This document shows, piece by piece, positions 27,838-35,706 of a DNA stretch of 64,000 bases. Source of the DNA: Vandammella animalimorsus (GTDB lineage: Bacteria; Pseudomonadota; Gammaproteobacteria; Burkholderiales; Burkholderiaceae_C); the NCBI RefSeq assembly GCF_002285265.1, contig NZ_NSJB01000007.1:54350-118349 (forward strand). The letters run 5' to 3'. The position numbers were made by a program, and so were the translations under genes. The notes under the pieces were generated by a model, which ran no database searches, was not told the DNA's origin, and worked only from the letters and a program-made list of their open reading frames with translations. Within the stretch, counting starts at the first letter, position 1. Every line of letters begins with the position of its first letter.

Positions 27838-29565
27838 ATGGGTTTCTGGCGCGCAGCCCTGGGGCTGTCCCGCTCTGCCGAGGCCGCCCCTGGCCCCTTC
27901 CAGCGCCTGTGGCGCGGCTTTCTGACCGCCCGGCTGATGCTGGCGCTGGCCCTGCTGTTTCTGCTGGGCACCGAGCGGCTGATCACCAGCCAGATCGACA
28001 ATGCCACGCTGTGGCTGTGCGGCGGCTACCTGATCCTCACGGCGCTGACGCGCTGGCTGCTCGGCGCCTGCCAGCCGCGCCGCGCGCCGGCCCTGCACTG
28101 GCTGTTCACACTGGCCGTGGACGTGGTGTTCTGCGGCCTGCTGCTGTACTGGCACAGCGGCAACGATTTGAGCTTTCTGCCGCTGCTGGGCCTGCCCGTG
28201 CTGATGGCCGCGGCCCTGGGCAATTTCGTCGTGCTGATCGCCACCGTGCTGGGGGTGTTTGCGGTGCTGGCCTGGCCGCTGCTGTGGCCTGGCGATGCGG
28301 CCATGAACCCCCAGCTCATCTTGCAGGCCGTGCTCTCCGGGCTGGGCTTTTTCATGCTGGGCCTGCTGGTCTATCAAATGGCCTCGCGCCTGCTGGGCGA
28401 GGAGCAGGAGGGGCGCAAAAGCCGCGAGGCCGCGCTGCGCCAAAGCCAGGTCAACGCGCTGGTCATCAGCAATCTGGAGGATGGCGTGCTGGTCATCGAC
28501 CAGGCCATGGTGGTGCATTCGAGCAACCCGGCCGCGCTGGACATCCTGGGCCTGCCGCCCGACAGCCGCATGCCGTTGGATCTGAACCAGCAGCCCGTCT
28601 GGCGCCCGCTGGTGGCCATGGCCAAGGTCACGATGCGGCGCCAGGCGCCGCAGGTGGCCGATTTGAGCCTGCTGCCGCCAGGCGCCAGCCCGGTGGGCAT
28701 CCACGCCCGCTCCTGGATCACGCAAAGCCCCCCTGCCAGGCGCGGCGCGCACGCTGCGCCCAGCGCGCATTGCGTGATGTTCCTGCGCGACCTGCGCAAG
28801 GTCGAGGCCCAGGTGCGCACGGAAAAGCTCGCCTCCATGGGGCGCATGTCGGCCGCCGTGGCCCATGAGATCCGCAACCCGCTCAGCGCCATCATCCAGG
28901 CCAACACCTTGCTGGCCGAGGATCTGCAAGACCCCGGCGCGCAGCGCCTGACCGGGATGATTCGCCAGAACGCCGAGCGCCTGCGCCGCATTGCCGAGGA
29001 CATCCTGGACGTGGCGCGCGTGCAGCGCCAGGCCAGCGCCGCCGACCACGCCGAGGTGCTGGCGCTGGACGAATGGGTACGCGAATGCGTGCAGGACTGG
29101 CAGCGCCACGAGCCGCAGCGCCGCCAGTTGCAGCTGCAGCTGGCCGCCGGCACGGCCCACGTGGCCTTTGGCCGCGACCATTTGCGCCGCATCCTCGTCA
29201 ACCTGCTGGACAACGCGCTGCGCTACATGGGGCCGCACGCCGACTCATTGCAGGTCTTCACGCAGCTGGGCGCCAACGGCCAGGCCATGCTCACGGTCTG
29301 GAGCGACGGCGCGCCGCTGGAAAAATCCGTGCAGCAGCATTTGTTCGAACCTTTCTTCTCCTCCGAGAGCCGCTCCTCGGGCTTGGGGCTGTTCCTGTGC
29401 CAGGAGCTGTGCGAGCGCCATGGCGCCAGCATCGGCTACCAGCGCATCGAGCGCCCCACGGCCGGGCGCGGCGAGGTGGCCGGCAATGCCTTCGTCGTGC
29501 TGTTCAAGCGCCCGCTCAAGGCCCGCAGCGGCAGCGCCCCGGCGCTCAACGAACTGGTTGTTTGA
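27838..29565 (+). CDS. PilS-like sensor histidine kinase (no adjacent regulator)
   Basis: A 575-aa membrane sensor kinase. Six likely helices span about residues 30-180, followed by a coil (EEQEGRKSREAALRQSQ), a PAS-like domain (ALVISNLEDGVLVIDQA) and the transmitter. The H-box is AAVAHEIRNPLSAI, the N-box is RRILVNLLDNALRYM and the G-box is SSGLGLFLCQEL. This is the layout of PilS, which controls type IV pilin genes with the sigma-54 regulator PilR. The usual pilR is not downstream; a Bug-type gene follows instead. Start is 2 bp after the PP0621-like stop. Confidence 0.85.
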   Translation: MGFWRAALGLSRSAEAAPGPFQRLWRGFLTARLMLALALLFLLGTERLITSQIDNATLWLCGGYLILTALTRWLLGACQPRRAPALHWLFTLAVDVVFCGLLLYWHSGNDLSFLPLLGLPVLMAAALGNFVVLIATVLGVFAVLAWPLLWPGDAAMNPQLILQAVLSGLGFFMLGLLVYQMASRLLGEEQEGRKSREAALRQSQVNALVISNLEDGVLVIDQAMVVHSSNPAALDILGLPPDSRMPLDLNQQPVWRPLVAMAKVTMRRQAPQVADLSLLPPGASPVGIHARSWITQSPPARRGAHAAPSAHCVMFLRDLRKVEAQVRTEKLASMGRMSAAVAHEIRNPLSAIIQANTLLAEDLQDPGAQRLTGMIRQNAERLRRIAEDILDVARVQRQASAADHAEVLALDEWVRECVQDWQRHEPQRRQLQLQLAAGTAHVAFGRDHLRRILVNLLDNALRYMGPHADSLQVFTQLGANGQAMLTVWSDGAPLEKSVQQHLFEPFFSSESRSSGLGLFLCQELCERHGASIGYQRIERPTAGRGEVAGNAFVVLFKRPLKARSGSAPALNELVV

Positions 29566-29715
29566 ACATCTGGCAGCAGGCCATGCGCCAGCAGCCCGGC
29601 GCTTGGGGAAAGTCGGCGCTTTTCTTGTGTAAGCTAGCGCGCTTGGCACGCCACCCTCTGCGGGCGTGCGCCCTTTTCCCTCACGCCACTACCCACACAC
29701 ACAGCGAGATTTGCC

Positions 29716-30723
29716 ATGTTCAAGAAACTGATGCTCGGCTCTGCCATCGGCCTGGCCTGCCTGGTCGGCCTGAGCCCTGCCGCCGCGCAGGATGCCAAGG
29801 CCAGCGGCGCACAAGACTGGCCCACCAAGCCCATCCGCATGATCGTGCCCTTCCCGCCCGGCGGCGGCACCGACATCCTGGCGCGCCTGGTGTCGAGCAA
29901 GCTCACCGAAGCCAAGGGCTGGAGCGTCGTGGCCGACAATAAGCCCGGCGTGGGCGGCACGCTGGGCATTGGCGAGGCCGTCAAGGCCCCGGCCGAAGGC
30001 TATGACTTCGTGCTCGGCCAGAAGGACAACCTGGTCATCGGCCCCTGGCTGTACAAGAACCTGGGCTGGAGCCCGGTCAAGGACCTCACGCCCGTGGCCC
30101 ACGTGGCCTATTCGCCGGTGCTGATTTCCACCAGCGTGGACTCGCCCTTCAAGAGCCTGGCCGACGTGGTGGCCGCCGCCAAGGCCAAGCCCGGCACCGT
30201 CACCTACGGCTCGCCCGGCAACGGCACCTCCATCCACCTGGCCGGCCACTTGTTCGAGGGCGCCGCGGGCATCGATCTGGTGCACGTGCCCTACAAGGGC
30301 TCCAACCCCGCGCTGGTAGACGTGATCGCCGGCAATGTGCAGTTGCTGGTGTCCTCCGTGCCCTCGGCCATGGCGCAGATCAAGGCCGGCAAGCTGCGCC
30401 CGCTGGCCGTGACCTCGGCCGCGCGCAGCTCCTCGCTGCCGGACGTGCCCACCGTGGCCGAATCGGGCATCGAAGGCGTGGCGCAGTTTGACGTCAGCAC
30501 CTGGTACGGCGTGATGGCCCCTGCGGCCGTGCCCGCGCCGGTGGCCGAGGCCATGCACGAGGCCGTCAATGCCCTGCTGGGCAGCGACGAGGTGCGCCAG
30601 GCCATCCAGAAACAAGGCGCCGAGCCCAAGATCATGGGCCGCGCCGAGTTCGGCGCCTTCCTCAAGCAGGACTACGAGACCTGGAAGGGCATCGTCGAGG
30701 ATTCGGGCGTCAAGCTCGATTGA
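29716..30723 (+). CDS. Bug/TctC-family solute-binding protein 1
   Basis: A 335-aa exported binding protein of the Bug family, for carboxylates and related small organics. It has a signal peptide (MFKKLMLGSAIGLACLVGLS, cut near AAAQ), the family entry motif WPTKPIRMIVPFPPGGGTDI, NKPGVGGTLGIGEA, DLVHVPYKGSNPALVD and the C-terminal ETWKGIVEDSG. The membrane partners TctA/TctB are not nearby, as is common for Bug proteins in Burkholderiales. It ends in a clear terminator at 30753. It is not functionally tied to the kinase before it, which is 150 bp away. Confidence 0.93.
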   Translation: MFKKLMLGSAIGLACLVGLSPAAAQDAKASGAQDWPTKPIRMIVPFPPGGGTDILARLVSSKLTEAKGWSVVADNKPGVGGTLGIGEAVKAPAEGYDFVLGQKDNLVIGPWLYKNLGWSPVKDLTPVAHVAYSPVLISTSVDSPFKSLADVVAAAKAKPGTVTYGSPGNGTSIHLAGHLFEGAAGIDLVHVPYKGSNPALVDVIAGNVQLLVSSVPSAMAQIKAGKLRPLAVTSAARSSSLPDVPTVAESGIEGVAQFDVSTWYGVMAPAAVPAPVAEAMHEAVNALLGSDEVRQAIQKQGAEPKIMGRAEFGAFLKQDYETWKGIVEDSGVKLD

Positions 30724-30752
30724 GCGCCTGCCATTCAATGGCCGACATCAAC

Positions 30753-30805
30753 AGGAGCGCCACGGGCGCTCCTTTTTCTTTGGGCTTCTTTGGGCTTCTT
30801 TGGGC
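30753..30805 (+). terminator. intrinsic terminator plus 10-bp tandem repeat
   Basis: AGGAGCGCC (30753-30761), loop ACG, GGCGCTCCT (30765-30773), then TTTTTCTT: a good terminator for the Bug gene. It runs straight into three perfect copies of TTCTTTGGGC (30776-30805). Confidence 0.88.
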
Positions 30806-30838
30806 GCAAAACACGGTCAGCGTGTCAGCCCGCGCCAG

Positions 30839-31147
30839 TCAGAGGCCTGCCCTGTGGTGGGCCTGCAGGCGCTCGCCAGCCTTGTCCAGCCACAGCTGCA
30901 GGCTTTGGTACAGCTCGCCCTGGCTGAAGGAGCAGCTGTCCTCGGCAAACATCGCGCTGGCCTCCAGCCGGTTGAGCAAATCGCGCAGCACGGCGCCGAA
31001 CTGCGCCGGCAATGCGCCCAGCAAATCGGACTGCGCCAGCGCCCATTGGCTGAAATCCCCCGCCTGCTGCGGCTGCTGGCGCAATTGCTGCAGGCGCTGC
31101 TGCATCTGGCCCAGGCATTGCAGCGCTGGCTCGATGGAAGAAGTCAT
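30839..31147 (-). CDS. hypothetical helical protein
   Basis: A 102-aa protein (MTSSIEPALQCLGQMQQRLQ...) rich in Gln, Leu and Ala, with several amphipathic helices and no signal peptide or membrane segment. It is not recognised. The coding bias and a plausible ATG, with a GAGAG stretch 5-9 bases upstream, support a real gene. It is divergent from the TetR gene across a region with the TetR-type palindrome, so the two could be co-regulated. It might be related to small proteins found next to fatty-acid operons; that is a guess from position. Confidence 0.55.
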   Translation of the reverse strand: MTSSIEPALQCLGQMQQRLQQLRQQPQQAGDFSQWALAQSDLLGALPAQFGAVLRDLLNRLEASAMFAEDSCSFSQGELYQSLQLWLDKAGERLQAHHRAGL

Positions 31148-31314
31148 ATGGGTGCTCTCTCTCTATAAAAGGCTGCCGGGCCCGCCGCTACAGGCCACAG
31201 GCCGGCGCCAACCTGGCGCAGGCCGCCCGATTGTCTGCGCCCCCGCCAGGCGCTGGGCATCCAGGTTTTCACTGATCTTGGCGCAGCCGGGCTGTACAGG
31301 CCGTGCTTTATCCC

Positions 31315-31334
31315 TAAAATAGCACGACCGTGCT
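31315..31334. promoter_or_regulatory. TetR-type operator overlapping a -10 element
   Basis: A perfect palindrome AGCACG-AC-CGTGCT (31321-31334) lies directly after TAAAAT (31315-31320), a good -10, and 16 bp before the TetR start codon. A half site CCGTGCTTT occurs at 31301-31309. AGCACG/CGTGCT sites are known near TetR regulators of fatty-acid genes in betaproteobacteria; autoregulation is inferred. Confidence 0.7.
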
Positions 31335-31349
31335 TTTTCCACCCTTGCC

Positions 31350-31991
31350 ATGACCAGTGTGCGCCCCCGCAGTGCTTCTGCCGCCATCTCCCACAAAGGG
31401 CAGCAAACCCGCCAGAGCATTCTGGACGCGGCCTTGCGCCTGGTGGCCCAGGTCGGGCTGGAGGGGCTGTCGATCGGCGCGCTGGCCGAGCTGGCGGGCA
31501 TGAGCAAGTCCGGCGTGTTCGCCCACTTCGGCTCGCGCGAGGAGCTGCAGATTGCCGTCATCGAGCAATACCACCAGTGTTTTGCGCAGGCCGTGTTCCA
31601 GCCCGCGCTGGAACAGCCGCACGGCCTGCCGCGGCTGCGGCGCATGGTGCAGCTGTGGATGCAGCACACCGTCTCCGGCGTGGATTCGGGGGTGTTCATC
31701 AGCGGCGCGGTCGATTTCGACGATCGCCCCGGCCCCGTCTGCCAGGCCCTGCAGCACTCGGTGCGCCGCTGGATGGACGCGCTGCAACGCGCCGTGGCGC
31801 AAAGCCAGGCCGCCGGGCATCTGCACCCCCAGACGCCGCCGGCCCAGCTGGTGTTCGAGATCCACGCGCTGGTGCTGGCGCTGCACTACGAAGTGCGCTT
31901 TCTGCGCAACCGAGCTGCGCTGGAGTACGCCCAGCGCGGCTTTGAACGCCTGATCGCGGCGCACGCGCCGGCGCTGCACCAACCCCCGTGA
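31350..31991 (+). CDS. TetR/AcrR-family regulator of fatty-acid cassette
   Basis: A 213-aa repressor. The N-terminal helix-turn-helix covers about residues 18-65 (ILDAALRLVAQVGLEGLS, then LAELAGMSKSGVFAHFGSRE), and the rest is a helical ligand-binding domain (RRMVQLWMQHTVSG...). It is just downstream of a palindromic operator and upstream, same direction, of acyl-CoA dehydrogenase, thioesterase and enoyl-CoA hydratase genes, so an acyl-CoA ligand is likely. The gene probably represses itself and perhaps the cassette and the divergent hypothetical gene. Confidence 0.9.
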   Translation: MTSVRPRSASAAISHKGQQTRQSILDAALRLVAQVGLEGLSIGALAELAGMSKSGVFAHFGSREELQIAVIEQYHQCFAQAVFQPALEQPHGLPRLRRMVQLWMQHTVSGVDSGVFISGAVDFDDRPGPVCQALQHSVRRWMDALQRAVAQSQAAGHLHPQTPPAQLVFEIHALVLALHYEVRFLRNRAALEYAQRGFERLIAAHAPALHQPP

Positions 31992-32020
31992 GCGCGCGCC
32001 CGGCCGCCGCCCGCCTCACC

Positions 32021-32046
32021 TTCGTTTTCGCTTTCGTTTTCGTTTC
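32021..32046. repeat. TTCGTT hexanucleotide tract before acyl-CoA dehydrogenase gene
   Basis: Four near-perfect copies of TTCGTT (the second unit reads TTCGCT) plus TC lie between tetR and the acyl-CoA dehydrogenase gene, ending 32 bp before its ATG. Repeat number could alter spacing in this promoter or leader; that is inference. Confidence 0.9.
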
Positions 32047-32078
32047 ACCCATCTCCCCCCTGACTGAAGGAGCCCCCC

Positions 32079-33878
32079 ATGAGCCTGCGCTACACCCCGC
32101 CCCTGCGTGACATGCACTTCGTGCTGCACGAAATGTTCGGCGCCATCGACACCTTGAACGCCTTGCCGCGCTATGCCTCGCTGGACAAGGACACCTTCAA
32201 CGCCGTGCTGGAGGAAGCGGGCAAGTTCGCCGCCGAGGTCGTGCTGCCCACCAATGCCCCGGGCGATGCGCAGGGCTGCCAGTTCGACGCCGCCAACCAC
32301 AGCGTCAAAACGCCCGAGGGCTTCCAGAGCGCCTACCGCCAGTACGTCGAGGCCGGCTGGCCCTCGCTGGCCTGCGAGCCCGAATACGGCGGCCAGGGCC
32401 TGCCCTTTGTGCTCAACCAGTGCGTGTATGAGATGCTCAACAGCGCCAACCAGGCCTGGACCATGTACCCAGGCCTGTCGCACGGCGCGTATGAGGCCCT
32501 GCTGGCGCACGGCAGCGACACGCTCAAACAGCGCTTTCTGCCGCCGCTGACCAGCGGCCAGTGGACCGGCACCATGTGCCTGACCGAGCCGCACTGCGGC
32601 ACCGACCTGGGCCTGCTGCGCACCAAGGCCGAGCCCCAGGCCGATGGCAGCTACCTGCTGACCGGCAACAAAATCTTCATCAGCGCCGGCGAGCACGACC
32701 TGGCCGAGAACATCGTGCACCTGGTGCTGGCGCGCCTGCCCGATGCGCCACAGGGCAGCAAGGGCATCAGCCTGTTCGTGGTCTCCAAATACCTGGTCGG
32801 CGAGGATGGCCAGCTCGGCCAGCGCAACCGCATCTTCTGCACCGGCATCGAGCACAAGATGGGCATCCACGGCAACGCCACCGCGCAGCTGCAGCTCGAC
32901 GGCGCCGTCGGCCACCTGGTGGGCGAGCCCCACAAGGGCCTGGCCGCCATGTTCGTGATGATGAACGCCGCCCGCCTGGGCGTGGGCAACCAGTCGCTGG
33001 GCCTGACCGAGATCGCCTACCAGAACGCCCTGGCCTACGCCAAGGAGCGCCTGCAGATGCGCAGCCTCAGCGGCCCCAAGGCGCCCGAGCAGCCCGCCGA
33101 CCCCATCATCGTGCACCCGGACGTGCGCCACCAGCTGCTCACCGCCAAGGCCTATGCCGAAGGCGCGCGCATGCTGGGCAGCTACTGCGGCCTGCTGCTC
33201 GACCAGGCCCACCACCACCCGGACGAGCAGCAGCGCGCCTCGGCCAACGCCCAGCTGGCGCTGCTGACCCCGGTCGTCAAGGCCTTCATCACCGACAACG
33301 GCATGGCCGCCACCATCGGCTGCCAGCAAGTCTTCGGCGGCCACGGCTACATCCGCGAGACCGGCATGGAGCAGCTGGTGCGCGATGCGCGCATCAACCT
33401 GATCTACGAAGGCACCAACGCCGTGCAGGCGCTGGACCTGCTGGGGCGCAAAGTCATGGGCGACCAGGGCCGCGCGCTGACCGCGCTGGGCAAGCAAATC
33501 GCCGCCTGGGCCGCCGAGCACCGCAGCGAGGCCAAGCTGGCCCAGTTCCTGCTGCCGCTGCATGAGCTGGGCGAGCGCCTGACCGAGCTGACCCAGGCCA
33601 TCGGCGCGCGCGCGCAGCGCAACCCGGACGAAATCGGCGCCGTGGCCGTGGACTACCTGCGCATCGTCGGCCACATGGCCTTCGGCTGGCTGTGGGCGCG
33701 CGCCGCCCAGGTCGCGCTGGCCGCCCAGGCGCGCGGCGAGACCGACCCCATCTACGCCGCCAAGCTGGAGACCGCGCGCTTTTACTTCGCGCGCCTGATG
33801 CCCGAAGTCGAAACCGCACTGCGCCGCGCGCAAAACAACGCGCAAAGCCTGATGCAGACCACGCACGCCCTGGCCTGA
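32079..33878 (+). CDS. acyl-CoA dehydrogenase (long, DmdC-like type)
   Basis: A 599-aa flavoenzyme for the first oxidation step of acyl-CoA breakdown. It has the N-terminal extension typical of the 590-600-aa type (MSLRYTPPLRDMHFVLHEMF), the FAD-binding MCLTEPHCGTDLGLLRTKAE, the adenine-side QQVFGGHGYIRETGMEQL and the catalytic-region DARINLIYEGTNAVQALDLL. A C-terminal extra domain (after about 480) follows. Related proteins include DmdC (methylmercaptopropionyl-CoA dehydrogenase) and FadE-like enzymes; substrate not certain. AAGGAG lies 8 bases before the ATG. Confidence 0.93.
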   Translation: MSLRYTPPLRDMHFVLHEMFGAIDTLNALPRYASLDKDTFNAVLEEAGKFAAEVVLPTNAPGDAQGCQFDAANHSVKTPEGFQSAYRQYVEAGWPSLACEPEYGGQGLPFVLNQCVYEMLNSANQAWTMYPGLSHGAYEALLAHGSDTLKQRFLPPLTSGQWTGTMCLTEPHCGTDLGLLRTKAEPQADGSYLLTGNKIFISAGEHDLAENIVHLVLARLPDAPQGSKGISLFVVSKYLVGEDGQLGQRNRIFCTGIEHKMGIHGNATAQLQLDGAVGHLVGEPHKGLAAMFVMMNAARLGVGNQSLGLTEIAYQNALAYAKERLQMRSLSGPKAPEQPADPIIVHPDVRHQLLTAKAYAEGARMLGSYCGLLLDQAHHHPDEQQRASANAQLALLTPVVKAFITDNGMAATIGCQQVFGGHGYIRETGMEQLVRDARINLIYEGTNAVQALDLLGRKVMGDQGRALTALGKQIAAWAAEHRSEAKLAQFLLPLHELGERLTELTQAIGARAQRNPDEIGAVAVDYLRIVGHMAFGWLWARAAQVALAAQARGETDPIYAAKLETARFYFARLMPEVETALRRAQNNAQSLMQTTHALA

Positions 33879-33956
33879 TGCGCCAGCCCCCGCAGCCAGT
33901 GGCCACCATGGCGCTGGCTGCGGCCACCGCGGCAAGCGCCGCCATCGCACCACAAC

Positions 33957-34787
33957 ATGCCCATGCACCCATTCGACCAGGCCATCGCGCTGCAAGCCGG
34001 CGCCGATGACAGCTTCACCGGCCACACCAGCGAGGCCTACCGCAACATGATCGGCCCTTTCGGCGGCATCACCGCCGCCGTGCTGCTCAACGCCGCGCTG
34101 CAGCACCCCAAATGCCTGGGCGAGCCCACGGCCATGACCATCAACTTCGCTGGCCCCGTGCCCGACGGCCCATTCCGCATCCAGGCCCGGCCCGTGCGCA
34201 CCAACCGCTCCACCCAGCATTGGCAGATCGAGCAATGGGTCGATGACCCCGAATCGGGCCAGCCCATCATCGCCACCACCGCCAGCCTGGTCACCGCCGT
34301 GCGCCGCCCCACCTGGTCGGCCACCGATGTGCCCGCCCCCGTGCAAGGCGGCCCCGACCCGGCGCAAGAGCCCATCGTCGTCACCAGCTTCACCCCCTGG
34401 CTGAGCCAATACGCCCTGGTGCCGCTGCAAGGCCCGCTGCCCACTGAGTGGGACGGCAGCGAAAACAGCGACAGTCTGACCAGCTTCTGGGTGCGCAAAA
34501 GCACGCCGCGCGCGCTGGACTTCTGCGCCCTGGTGGCCGTCTGCGACGTGTTCTACCCGCGCATCTGGCGCCGCCGCGCCAGGCAGGTGCCCGCCGGCAC
34601 CGTCTCCATGACCGTGTACTTCCACGCCGATGCCCAGACCCTGGCGCACAGCGGCGAGGGCTACGTGCTGGCCCAGGCCACCGGCCAGGAGTTCCGCAAC
34701 AACTTCGCCGACCAGAGCGGCCACATCTGGAACAGCGCCGGCCAGCTGCTGGCCAGCACCCACCAAATCGCCTACTACAAGGAGTAA
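33957..34787 (+). CDS. acyl-CoA thioesterase (double hotdog, TesB-like)
   Basis: A 276-aa protein with two hotdog folds: the N-terminal one has the usual substrate-binding GPFGGITAAVLLNAALQHP, the C-terminal one has DFCALVAVCDVFYPRIW and ends GQLLASTHQIAYYKE. It should hydrolyse acyl-CoA esters. The start may be MPMHPFDQ or MHPFDQ two codons later. It lies between acyl-CoA dehydrogenase and enoyl-CoA hydratase, 4 bp before the latter, so all three act in one fatty-acid cassette. Substrate length is unknown. Confidence 0.85.
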   Translation: MPMHPFDQAIALQAGADDSFTGHTSEAYRNMIGPFGGITAAVLLNAALQHPKCLGEPTAMTINFAGPVPDGPFRIQARPVRTNRSTQHWQIEQWVDDPESGQPIIATTASLVTAVRRPTWSATDVPAPVQGGPDPAQEPIVVTSFTPWLSQYALVPLQGPLPTEWDGSENSDSLTSFWVRKSTPRALDFCALVAVCDVFYPRIWRRRARQVPAGTVSMTVYFHADAQTLAHSGEGYVLAQATGQEFRNNFADQSGHIWNSAGQLLASTHQIAYYKE

Positions 34788-34791
34788 GCCC

Positions 34792-35571
34792 ATGTCCGAA
34801 GCCATCCTGCGCCACAGCGAAAACGGCGTGCTGACCCTGACGCTGGCGCGCCTGGAGAAGAAAAACGCCTTCACCCAGGCCATGTACGCCGAACTGGCCG
34901 ACGCGCTGCACGCCGCCGCGCAGGACGAGGCCGTGCGCGTGGCCGTCATCCAGGGGCATGAGAGCGTCTTCAGCGCCGGCAACGACATCGAAGACTTCCA
35001 GCGCGCGGCCATGCAGCCAGCCGGCGACGACGCCGAGCGCCCCGTGTTCCGCTTCCTGCGCGCCCTGGCCACCTTCCCCAAACCGCTGCTGGCAGCCGTC
35101 TGCGGCCCTGCCGTGGGCATCGGCACTACCTTGCTGCTGCACTGCGACCTGGTCTACGCCGGCGACAACGCCGCCTTCTCCATGCCCTTCGTCAACCTCG
35201 GCCTGTGTCCCGAGGCCGGCTCCTCGCTGCTGCTGCCGCGCCTGATGGGCCACCAGCGCGCCAGCGAAGCCCTGCTGCTGGGCGAGCCCTTCTTTGCCGA
35301 AGCCGCGCTCGAAGTCGGTCTGGTCAACCGCATCGTGCCCCCCGGCGAGGCCAACGCCTGCGCCCAGGCCCAGGCCGCCAAGCTCGCCGCCAAACCCTCG
35401 CGCTCACTGCGCGAAACCAAGCGCCTGCTCAAGGCCGCCCAGCAAGAGCGGGTGCTGGCGCGCATCGACGAAGAAGCGCGCATCTTCGGCCAGCTCCTGC
35501 AAGCCCCCGCCGCCCGCGAAGCCTTCGCCGCCTTCATGGAAAAACGCAAGCCGGATTTTTCCAAGCTCTGA
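34792..35571 (+). CDS. enoyl-CoA hydratase/isomerase family protein
   Basis: A 259-aa crotonase-fold enzyme. It has the first oxyanion-hole segment SVFSAGNDIEDFQRAA and the second GPAVGIGTTLLLHCDLVYAG, followed by PFVNLGLCPEAGSSLLLPRL with the Glu that is one of the two catalytic residues in hydratases. The C-terminus ends FMEKRKPDFSKL. The GNDIEDF sequence lacks the classical AGxDL form and may be an isomerase-type variant. ATG follows an AAGGAG close by; last gene of the cassette, then a strong terminator. Confidence 0.92.
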   Translation: MSEAILRHSENGVLTLTLARLEKKNAFTQAMYAELADALHAAAQDEAVRVAVIQGHESVFSAGNDIEDFQRAAMQPAGDDAERPVFRFLRALATFPKPLLAAVCGPAVGIGTTLLLHCDLVYAGDNAAFSMPFVNLGLCPEAGSSLLLPRLMGHQRASEALLLGEPFFAEAALEVGLVNRIVPPGEANACAQAQAAKLAAKPSRSLRETKRLLKAAQQERVLARIDEEARIFGQLLQAPAAREAFAAFMEKRKPDFSKL

Positions 35572-35590
35572 AAAGCCCGTTCACGCCCCC

Positions 35591-35630
35591 AAGGCCCGCA
35601 GGCGCATGTGCCCTGCGGGCCTTTGTGTTG
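35591..35630 (+). terminator. terminator after fatty-acid cassette
   Basis: AAGGCCCGCAGG (35591-35602) pairs with CCTGCGGGCCTT (35612-35623), then TTGTGTTGT. It ends the enoyl-CoA hydratase transcript and, since mnmE ends at 35707 on the other strand, may serve both. Confidence 0.85.
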
Positions 35631-35706
35631 TCAGCATGCTGTGGGCCAACAGTATTGCGCTGCAGCATCGGGCAGGGCCACACAGGCTTGCCCCCATGCT
35701 GAGGCA

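Noticed and set aside
32016..35126. 1036-aa minus-strand frame opposite the fatty-acid cassette
   Set aside because: No motif or start signal; it is the complement of three clear plus-strand genes.
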